A stretch of DNA of 64,000 nucleotides. It comes from CAYXTI01 sp964468495. GTDB lineage: Bacteria > Pseudomonadota > Alphaproteobacteria > Rickettsiales > Rickettsiaceae. Below the pieces are notes generated by a model. It saw nothing but the letters and a program-made list of their open reading frames with translations. It ran no database searches and had not been told where the DNA came from. The position numbers were made by a program, and so were the translations under genes. Below, in pieces: positions 57,017-64,000 of this stretch. The DNA lies in NCBI GenBank assembly GCA_964468495.1, contig CAYXTI010000016.1, forward strand, positions 124,001 to 188,000, given 5' to 3'. The first letter of the stretch is position 1. Each line of letters begins with the position of its first letter.

Positions 57017-58777
57017 CTATTTCTTATTATAAAGACCATTGATATTTGATAATTGATTCTTATTCATATTAATATCTAAAGTTAAGGCCTCACTAAAATC
57101 AATATTATTTAATTTAGAATTAGAAAAAATAGTATTATTAAATTCCACCCCTTTTACTATTAAACTGATTATTTGTGAATAATCAAAATAAGTATTAGTT
57201 AAATTAGAGTAACTTAAATCAACTTCAAATAAATTACAAGATATAATAAACGCATCACTTAAGTTAACTGATTTCATAATAGCTCCATTAAATGATGTAT
57301 TACTAAACCTCATTGCAGATAAGTTAAGATATGATAAATTAATATTGGATAAATCATTACTTTTAGATAACTGATCTATAGTAGTAATATTATTACTAAT
57401 CAACGATAAGGCTTCTAGTCCTTTATTTTCTAATATTACATTTTTTTGTATTCCTAAACTAAAATCAATTAACTTAAAGACTTTAACTGTATTATTTCTA
57501 ATTTGTGAATTTGTTAACTGAATTTTATCAAAAATTAATTGATCATAAGTTGAATCTAAAAAAAGTGCTCTATCTAATACAACATAAAAAAAACTAATAT
57601 TTTTAGCCTGTACAGAAGAAAAAATTGATTCTTTTAAAATAGATTCTTCAAATATTAAATTATTATAAGAAGATTTATCTGTATATAAACCAGTCAAATT
57701 AACATTAAAAAATTCAGCCTTTTGTATTATTGAGTTCTTCACTTGCATTAAACTAAAATCACTATTAAATCCTTGTAAATTATTTATTTCAGAGCCATTG
57801 AACCTTATATTATTTCCTGCTATATTATCAAAATAGATACTATCAACCTTACTATCTAATAATGATAATTTAACTAAATTACTATCATTAATATCAATTA
57901 TATTAATAGTAGCGCTATCAATAATAGCATTACTAAGATTACAATCAGTAAATTTTATTTTTTCTATGACTATTTTTTTCATTAAAGAATCTGGTAACCT
58001 ACAAGACTTAAAGTGAATATTACTAAATACCGCTTCAGTTATAATATCTTCATAAAAATCTATTTTGATAAAATCTACATTACTTGCTTTTATATTACTT
58101 AAATCAGAAGATTCAATTATTGATTCTTCTATCACAGACTTTAAAAATACGCTATTTCTAAAATCAACTCCTAAAAAAATATCTTTTTCTAATAGTAACT
58201 CTATAAGCTTTGAGTTCATAAAGTTACAGTTATAAAACTTTGAATTAGTTACTCTTGCCTTAAAAAATACACTATCTTGAAAATTAATGTTATTTAACTT
58301 AGTATTGTCAAAAACTGCTCCACTAAAATCAGAATCTGAGAAAACACAATCATCAAATACAGCATTTTTAAAAGTTGTATTATTAAATATACATGATTCT
58401 AAATATGCAGAATAAAACTCTATCAAAGAAAATTCTATATTAGAAAAATCACTTGCATAAATAGTAGCTCCTAAAAAATTAGCATTTGCTAAATTAGCTC
58501 CTGTAAAATTTACACGTGATATAACCGAATCTTGAAAATTTATCCCAGATAAATCGGCATATTCAAGCGATACATTTATAAGCTTTAACCCTTTTAAATT
58601 ACTTCCAAATACTCCTTTAATATCTATTTTTTCTTTAGCTAAATTTTTTTGTAAAACATAATTTTTAATTTTTTCATTTCCATCTGCAGTTAACTTTCCT
58701 TGACTATCAAATAAGTTATTATCCTTACTACAATTTGCAAAACAACAGCATAAAATAATAAGAAAAATTTTTTTCAT
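57017..58777 (-). CDS. Large exported pentapeptide-repeat protein
   Basis: This 586-residue protein is almost wholly made of A(D/N)LxX-type pentapeptide repeats (about 55-570), predicting a right-handed quadrilateral beta-helix of roughly 25 turns. Clear repeats include YADLSGINFQDS, NFTGANLANANFLGA and NLSYLNLSAMRFSNTSFNGA; others use I/V/F and N/D variants. The N-terminus MKKIFLIILCCCFANC is a signal peptide; Cys16 could be lipidated although Asn at -1 is atypical. The function is unknown. A ribosome site AAGGA lies about 10 bases upstream. It converges on ccmE across 37 bases. Confidence 0.85.
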   Translation of the reverse strand: MKKIFLIILCCCFANCSKDNNLFDSQGKLTADGNEKIKNYVLQKNLAKEKIDIKGVFGSNLKGLKLINVSLEYADLSGINFQDSVISRVNFTGANLANANFLGATIYASDFSNIEFSLIEFYSAYLESCIFNNTTFKNAVFDDCVFSDSDFSGAVFDNTKLNNINFQDSVFFKARVTNSKFYNCNFMNSKLIELLLEKDIFLGVDFRNSVFLKSVIEESIIESSDLSNIKASNVDFIKIDFYEDIITEAVFSNIHFKSCRLPDSLMKKIVIEKIKFTDCNLSNAIIDSATINIIDINDSNLVKLSLLDSKVDSIYFDNIAGNNIRFNGSEINNLQGFNSDFSLMQVKNSIIQKAEFFNVNLTGLYTDKSSYNNLIFEESILKESIFSSVQAKNISFFYVVLDRALFLDSTYDQLIFDKIQLTNSQIRNNTVKVFKLIDFSLGIQKNVILENKGLEALSLISNNITTIDQLSKSNDLSNINLSYLNLSAMRFSNTSFNGAIMKSVNLSDAFIISCNLFEVDLSYSNLTNTYFDYSQIISLIVKGVEFNNTIFSNSKLNNIDFSEALTLDINMNKNQLSNINGLYNKK

Positions 58778-58903
58778 AATTATTATTCCTTAAAGCATTT
58801 ATTAAAGAGCAATAACAAAAGAGTAACTAAAAATAAATAAAAACAAAACTAATGATAAAATATAAATAATATTTATATTTTATATTTTAAAATAAAGTAG
58901 TGT

Positions 58904-60337
58904 TTAAACCACATTTAATGCCATATTTTTTTCTTTATTAGTTATTTTCCCAGTATTATTATAAATATTTAGCATTTTTAGCTTCCTATGTAAAGCCGAC
59001 CTTTCCATCCCTACAAAAGTAGATGTTTTTGATATATTATTATTAAATCTATTCATTTGAGCAGATAAATATTGTCTCTCAAATAGCTCTCTTGCCTCTC
59101 TTAATGGCATAGACATCATATCTAAATTATGATCTGGCTTCTCAATGCTAACAGCACCATTAATAATATCTTGTGGAAGCATATCAGATCTTATTTTTTC
59201 ATTCACTCCTGGTTTAGGTGGATTCATTATTAAAGTCCATTCAATAACATTACGTAACTGTCTTACATTACCAGGCCAATGATATGCCTGTAGAGTAGCA
59301 AAAGCATCTGTAGAAAATTCTCTCTCTTGAATACCAGAAAATCTAGCAAATTGTTTAACAAAATACTTTGTTAGTAAAGGTATATCCTCTTTGCGCTCAG
59401 ATAATAAAGGAACCACCAATGATACCACATTTAATCTATAGTATAAATCCTGTCTAAAATTACCAGCTGAAATTTCTGCTTTTATATCCTTTGTTGTCGA
59501 AGTAATAATCCTTACATCTAATTTTACCTTCATACCGTTACTCTTAATTATAGTATGTTCCTTTAAAAATTTGAGTAATCTAGTTTGTAACTCAATTGAT
59601 AAATTAGTTACTTCCTCAATATATAAAGTTCCATTATTACTTGCTTCTAAAACACATATCTTCTTTTCACAAAGAGAAAGATTACTATTTAAACTTTCTC
59701 CAAACAACTCTTGATAAACTTTCTCAGCACTTATAAAAGTAGGGTTAAAAACAAAGAAAGCTCCTTCCTTTCTCTTAGATTGTTTATGTATTAATCTAGC
59801 CACTAGCTCCTTGCTACTTCCTACTGCACCTGAAATCATAATCCGACATGATGTAGGTGCAACTTTTAATATCTCATTTTTTATCTTACTAGTTACAGGA
59901 GATAATCCTATAAATTCCGTTTTATCAACAACTTTTGATTTTAAATCTATATTTTCTCTCTTTAACTTTGATGCCTCACATGCTCTTTTTAAAACAATAA
60001 TTAATTTCTCATGTGTAAAAGGCTTTTCTAAATAATCATATGCGCCCATTTTTATTGCTCTAACAGCAGTATCAATAGTCCCATGACTACTAATTACTAC
60101 TATAGGCATCAAAGGGTATTGCTTTTTTATAATTTCAAGTAAACCTAAACCATCCAATTCACTTCCTTGAAGCCATACATCTAATATTATTGCACTTGGA
60201 ACTCTATTTTCAATTTCTTTAAGTACTTGATTACTATTTGCGGCTACTCTAATAGATAGCCCTTCATATTTCAAAAAATCAGATATTATTTCTCTTATAT
60301 CAGCTTCATCATCAACAACAAGAACATCTAACGCCAT
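58904..60337 (-). CDS. ntrX: Response regulator NtrX with degenerate sigma-54 module
   Basis: NtrX is the response regulator paired with NtrY in alphaproteobacteria. The receiver has VVDDEADIREI, phospho-acceptor Asp53 in ILDVWLQGS and the KPF motif. The AAA+ domain is altered: Walker A reads GAVGSSKE (170-177), the ELFGHEKGAFTGA segment is replaced by ELFGESLNSNLSL (no GAFTGA), and Walker B is GTLYIEEV. The C-terminal Fis-type helix-turn-helix has NISKTSTFVGMERSALHRKLKML. The start has an excellent AAGGAGG eight bases before it. It is 243 bases from ntrY, which lies upstream on the same strand. Confidence 0.94.
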   Translation of the reverse strand: MALDVLVVDDEADIREIISDFLKYEGLSIRVAANSNQVLKEIENRVPSAIILDVWLQGSELDGLGLLEIIKKQYPLMPIVVISSHGTIDTAVRAIKMGAYDYLEKPFTHEKLIIVLKRACEASKLKRENIDLKSKVVDKTEFIGLSPVTSKIKNEILKVAPTSCRIMISGAVGSSKELVARLIHKQSKRKEGAFFVFNPTFISAEKVYQELFGESLNSNLSLCEKKICVLEASNNGTLYIEEVTNLSIELQTRLLKFLKEHTIIKSNGMKVKLDVRIITSTTKDIKAEISAGNFRQDLYYRLNVVSLVVPLLSERKEDIPLLTKYFVKQFARFSGIQEREFSTDAFATLQAYHWPGNVRQLRNVIEWTLIMNPPKPGVNEKIRSDMLPQDIINGAVSIEKPDHNLDMMSMPLREARELFERQYLSAQMNRFNNNISKTSTFVGMERSALHRKLKMLNIYNNTGKITNKEKNMALNVV

Positions 60338-60580
60338 AAAACTAACCTCCTTAAAGTTTTTTACCTATATAACATAATAATTTATTTGCTATAGATCATA
60401 TATAAAATATAATTACTTTTTTTTTGGGAACTAAAGTATACCCAGAATACTTTAAATAAAAAGATATCATATTTAACGTTAATACTTACAAAATAAGAAA
60501 GCAATAGAAATTACCAATATTATTAATATATAATGCTTATTTTCTAATAAAAAAACTTAGATACTAATTTTTAGCAACCA

Positions 60581-62419
60581 TTATTTTAATTTAAAGATTA
60601 ATTTCTTGTTGTTAAACATTAACTTTACTACAGCTCCTCCAGAAGCTAAGTTTGCAATACTAATCTTACCTAAATGATCTTTAACTATTTTTGCTACTAT
60701 TGCTAAACCTAAACCACTCCCATTTGGTTTTGTAGTAATATATGAATCTATTGCATTATTTATTATACTCTTAGAGAATCCTGCTCCATTATCAGCAACT
60801 GAAATTTCTATATAATTTTTATCTTTTACCATAAATTCTAATATAATCTTTTTATTTTTTAATCTACTTTTTAAAGATTCCTCAGCATTTTTAAATAAAT
60901 TATTAATAACCCAATTAATTTGGGCTATATCACAAATAAACTCATACTTATCTATGTTAGTAATAAAAATATAATTTATCTTAGTATTAATTAATCTTTT
61001 TGCCCCTATCAAACTATTTAACGTCATAACAATATCGTGATAATCATAAATTGGGATAGGTAATTTTGCAAAATTAATAAATTCCTCTACAATTCTATTA
61101 ATATCCCTAGTATGTTTTAAGATAATTTCTAAATATTTTTTAAAATCAGTTTTATTATATACTTCTTGTAAAAATCTTTTTTTTAACATTTCAGTAGAAA
61201 GTTGAATAGGGGTCAAAGGATTTATAATTTCATGAGCTACTTTGCGAGCAATATCAGACCATGAAACAAATCTTTGTATTGCTACTAAATCTTTTTGTTG
61301 TCTACTAATTGTTTTAATCATCCTATTAAAAGCTAAAGACAAAGTACCTATCTCATCTTGTATTAACCTCTGTTCTGCTATTTGCACAGATAAATCTCCA
61401 TCTTTTACCTTTTCTGTTGCAATTACCAAATCATTTATAGGCTGGACTAACTTATCTATAAATGCTTGTGCACAACTAATTGCTAAAAGTAATAATAATA
61501 TCGCAAACAAAACAAATATTATAATAACAATAATTTGTATCTCTATAATATGATTTTTAAGTCGAAAATACTCTGTTGCAGTCCCATTTGCTTTATCTAT
61601 ATATTCTATAATATTCTGATCTATAAATCTACCAATGATCAAATAGCTATCATTAAAATGGTTTAATTTATATAACATTCTAATTTTAGTTGGCTCTGAA
61701 GGAAGTAGAACTACTTCTCCTTTAGCAGCTCTAATAAAATAACTTTCTTCTATATTTTCAAATATTAATGAAAAACTTAACTTAGTATGAGCTAAAATTG
61801 AATAAGTATTTAACTCTAAAACAATAGCTTCGCTTAATGATCTTGCTTCTGCTTGTCCCTCTAATATTTTATTAAATAGATCACTATCATCAAGTAATCT
61901 ATCTTTCATATCAGCTAAATCATCAGCAACTGAAATCACTGTTTCCTTAAGCTGTAAGATATGCCCTTCAATATAAGATTCACCAATAATAATTGATTGT
62001 TCTAACACAGTAGATATATTTTTATTAAACCAAGATTTGATTCCATTATAAAAAAAATATGTTAAAAAAATTACTATAATTATAATAGGAATAGATACAC
62101 CTAAACTAAAAGCTACAATTAATCTGTTACGTAAAGTAGATACTAACTCTATTCCTGCATTAATTAATATAAAATTTTTAGCTTTAATAAGCCTAAAACT
62201 TAAAATAATAATTAAAACTAATTCCAAAAGGATAATAATGAATACCAAAAAATAAGGAAAAGCTTTTTTATTGCCTAAATTAAAAACATAGTAATATATA
62301 AAAAATATTGAAAATATAGAAGATATAAAGATAATAGTGTTTATTAATATATTTCTATTACTTTGAAAAAAAGCTAAATTTTTTAACTTTATCAGAATAT
62401 CATTTTCTAATGATGCCAT
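60581..62419 (-). CDS. ntrY: Sensor histidine kinase NtrY
   Basis: NtrY is the membrane sensor kinase of the NtrYX system. Several N-terminal membrane segments (about 20-120) and a periplasmic sensor region precede a further helix (about 290-315) and a HAMP linker (KLVQPINDLVIATEKVKDGDL). The H-box WSDIARKVAHEIINPLTPIQLS has its phospho-His near 394. The ATPase has INWVINNLFKNAEESL (N box), VADNGAGF (G1) and GSGLGLAIV (G2). At 612 residues it is shorter than free-living NtrY because there is no evident PAS domain between HAMP and the kinase core. Confidence 0.94.
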   Translation of the reverse strand: MASLENDILIKLKNLAFFQSNRNILINTIIFISSIFSIFFIYYYVFNLGNKKAFPYFLVFIIILLELVLIIILSFRLIKAKNFILINAGIELVSTLRNRLIVAFSLGVSIPIIIIVIFLTYFFYNGIKSWFNKNISTVLEQSIIIGESYIEGHILQLKETVISVADDLADMKDRLLDDSDLFNKILEGQAEARSLSEAIVLELNTYSILAHTKLSFSLIFENIEESYFIRAAKGEVVLLPSEPTKIRMLYKLNHFNDSYLIIGRFIDQNIIEYIDKANGTATEYFRLKNHIIEIQIIVIIIFVLFAILLLLLAISCAQAFIDKLVQPINDLVIATEKVKDGDLSVQIAEQRLIQDEIGTLSLAFNRMIKTISRQQKDLVAIQRFVSWSDIARKVAHEIINPLTPIQLSTEMLKKRFLQEVYNKTDFKKYLEIILKHTRDINRIVEEFINFAKLPIPIYDYHDIVMTLNSLIGAKRLINTKINYIFITNIDKYEFICDIAQINWVINNLFKNAEESLKSRLKNKKIILEFMVKDKNYIEISVADNGAGFSKSIINNAIDSYITTKPNGSGLGLAIVAKIVKDHLGKISIANLASGGAVVKLMFNNKKLIFKLK

Positions 62420-62646
62420 TTTGGACTAATATGTTATAGATTAATTTTTTATTAATTATTTTTTAATATTGATATTATATAATGTAAATATTCTTTATCT
62501 ACTACTAATAGATTTTAAAATTCTTTTAATAAATTAAACTCTAAATAAATTCAAAAAACTGTCTATATAAGCACTTCTACAAAAAGAATGAATCTTACTT
62601 AACAAAATCTTGATAAAAGATTAAAAATTTTATAAAAACAAATATA

Positions 62647-63237
62647 CTAATTAGTATGTTTTTGTTTAAGATTAAAACTAGTACGATGATAACCCGTTAC
62701 CCCATAATCTGCTATAGCTTGATAATGCTGCATTGTCCCATATCCACAATTCATATGCCATTTATACTGATAAAACTCCCTTGCTAAACCATTCATTATA
62801 TTGTCTCTAACAACTTTAGCTATAATTGATGCTGCTGCAACAGATATAGACTTAGTATCTCCTTTTACTATACTAAGAAAACGTGAATCATTAAATTTCA
62901 TATTGCCATCTAATAACACTACCAAAGGTTCTTTAGGTAATGACCTAACCGCTAAAACACAGGCCATTTTAGTTGCATTCAAAATATTTACTTGATCTAT
63001 TTTACTAGCAGCTACTACTCCTATCGACCATAAATAGCTATTAATAATCTTATAATATAATAATTGTCTAGCTATTTTGGATAATTTTTTTGAATCATTA
63101 ATTCCTTCTATTATATTAAAACGGTTAATAATTACAGCAGCAGCTACTACAGGACCTGCAAGAGCTCCCCTTCCTACTTCATCAACTCCTGCAACCACTT
63201 GATTTTTATACTCAAGCTCAAAAGCAAAATTTACCAT
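62647..63237 (-). CDS. rnhB: Ribonuclease HII
   Basis: RnhB removes ribonucleotides from DNA-RNA hybrids. VAGVDEVGRGALAGPVVAAAV gives the DE pair of the active site, and LLDGNMKF and the KGDTKSISVAAASIIAKVVRD stretch complete it. The start at 63237 gives 196 residues, which fits the family. The frame runs back to 63294 through a hydrophobic leader that would be out of character for a cytoplasmic nuclease, so I chose the inner ATG. Confidence 0.95.
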   Translation of the reverse strand: MVNFAFELEYKNQVVAGVDEVGRGALAGPVVAAAVIINRFNIIEGINDSKKLSKIARQLLYYKIINSYLWSIGVVAASKIDQVNILNATKMACVLAVRSLPKEPLVVLLDGNMKFNDSRFLSIVKGDTKSISVAAASIIAKVVRDNIMNGLAREFYQYKWHMNCGYGTMQHYQAIADYGVTGYHRTSFNLKQKHTN

Positions 63238-63347
63238 ACAATTATTCAACAAATAATTCCTTGCTATTATCAAAATAAAGATATTTATGTACAAAAACTT
63301 AGAATTATACTATATTTAAACTTTATAATAATAACAACATAATATCT

Positions 63348-63476
63348 ATGTCTACTAATAAGAAAAAATCATTACAAAAAACTATCGATGATAATAAAGT
63401 AACATATAAAACAAAAAATCTAAGTCCTACTAGATATGGCGATTGGCAACATAAAGGAAAGGTCACTGATTTCTAA
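63348..63476 (+). CDS. Succinate dehydrogenase assembly factor 4 family protein (DUF1674)
   Basis: This 42-residue protein is easily missed because it falls below usual length cut-offs. The C-terminus LSPTRYGDWQHKGKVTDF matches the family signature PTRYGDWExxGRxxDF of SDHAF4/DUF1674. That protein protects the FAD-loaded SdhA subunit before complex II assembly in mitochondria and alphaproteobacteria. The N-terminal 24 residues are a disordered, Lys-rich leader, as usual. It is divergent from rnhB. Confidence 0.85.
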   Translation: MSTNKKKSLQKTIDDNKVTYKTKNLSPTRYGDWQHKGKVTDF

Positions 63477-63582
63477 AAAATAATGCTTTTATACCACTAC
63501 TACCTATATTTTAGTACTATCCAATAATTATTTAGACATAAAACTAATAAAAATGATTAATGATAACAATTATGTTAGCTCA

Positions 63583-64000
63583 TTACTGCCCTTCAGAGCA
63601 AATTGGTAAGTTAACTTCTCCTAAAACTATATTTTCATTATTATTGCTATCATCATTTACTTGAACTAATTCTGATATTTCTATATCATTAGAATCAGTT
63701 TTTACATTTATATAGGATAATATAATGTTATTTATCTCTTCAGTAATGGCTTTTTCATTTATATTTATTGATTTTAGCATTTCTTTACTCATATGTTTAC
63801 TATCTAATATAGCCTGCAACATCTCTGCATTGCCATACATACTAACATAGCTAAGTACTGTTTGACCTTCTATATCTTGCTTTTCTAACATTTCTTTACT
63901 CATATATTCGCTAGCTAATATAGCCTTCAACATCTCTACATTTCTATACATATTAACATAGTGAAGTACTGTTTTCCCTTCTGAATCTTGCTTTTCTAAC
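63583..64000 (-). CDS. Ankyrin-repeat-like protein, 5' end beyond the window
   Basis: The frame is open to the end of the window, so only the C-terminal part is seen (139 codons, including the stretch upstream of the ATG at 63951). It has repeats of 37 residues of the form LEKQDxEGxTVLxYVxMYxNxEMLxAILxSxxMSKEM, giving an 111-bp DNA period (for example the TTCTTTACTC word at 63781 and 63892). The repeat has the GxTxLxxxxxxGxxEMLxxLL-like outline of ankyrins, with Asn or Arg at some normally Gly positions. The tail is acidic (NDDSNNNENIVLGEVNLP). Such proteins are common secreted effectors in Rickettsiales, but secretion is inferred. Confidence 0.75.
   Translation of the reverse strand, partial: LEKQDSEGKTVLHYVNMYRNVEMLKAILASEYMSKEMLEKQDIEGQTVLSYVSMYGNAEMLQAILDSKHMSKEMLKSININEKAITEEINNIILSYINVKTDSNDIEISELVQVNDDSNNNENIVLGEVNLPICSEGQ

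Overview
This window is a strongly AT-rich, gene-dense bacterial chromosome segment. It most likely comes from a flagellated, obligately intracellular member of the Rickettsiales, of Rickettsiaceae or Midichloriaceae type. The evidence is an ATP/ADP translocase (tlc), a class I lysyl-tRNA synthetase, a VirB2-like type IV secretion pilin, NtrY/NtrX, a DUF2155 protein, ankyrin repeats, MreB/MreC, and heme A and ubiquinone genes for aerobic respiration. The species assignment is inference. No rRNA genes, insertion sequences, prophage or CRISPR arrays were seen.

Layout. 1-9.7 kb: 3' end of tolB, two transporters (MFS and DMT), lon, then tilS-ftsH. 10-16.7 kb: nrdA-nrdB with a strong terminator, mreB-mreC and ubiD. 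17-28.7 kb, all on the minus strand: lepB-rnc-era, a YhhQ-type transporter, plsC-DUF2155, an RluC/D pseudouridine synthase, ctaA, a polyprenyl diphosphate synthase, a large anchored protein of unknown function, and tlc. 29.2-35.3 kb: an unassigned structured element, yebC, rpmB-rpmE, the flagellar activator flbD, ygfZ, a lone ABC ATPase, grxD and nth. 35.4-48.4 kb: an esterase, glyA, ptrB, a 51-codon gene, gamma carbonic anhydrase, coq7, dsbB, lysS, and an RND efflux pair ending in ruvC. 48.6-49.6 kb: a virB2-like gene, tRNA-Asn and tRNA-Pro. 49.6-57 kb: a divergent flagellar locus, flgF-flgG-flgA-flgH on the minus strand and fliL-fliM-(DUF6468-like)-motE on the plus strand, running into a ccmD-like ORF and ccmE. 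57-64 kb: a pentapeptide-repeat protein, ntrX, ntrY, rnhB, a short SDHAF4-family gene and the C-terminal part of an ankyrin-repeat protein.

How it fits together. The cell appears to import host nucleotides (Tlc) but keeps its own ribonucleotide reductase, aerobic respiration and cytochrome c/heme A maturation. It has a flagellum controlled by an intact FlbD, whose sigma-54 contact loop is present. By contrast NtrX lacks that loop and has an altered Walker A motif. The main points to re-examine are an N-terminally extended FlgF, the structured element near 29.2 kb, the large pentapeptide-repeat protein, a 5-bp repeat at the flagellar/cytochrome c junction, several perfect palindromes, and three small genes that length cut-offs would miss.
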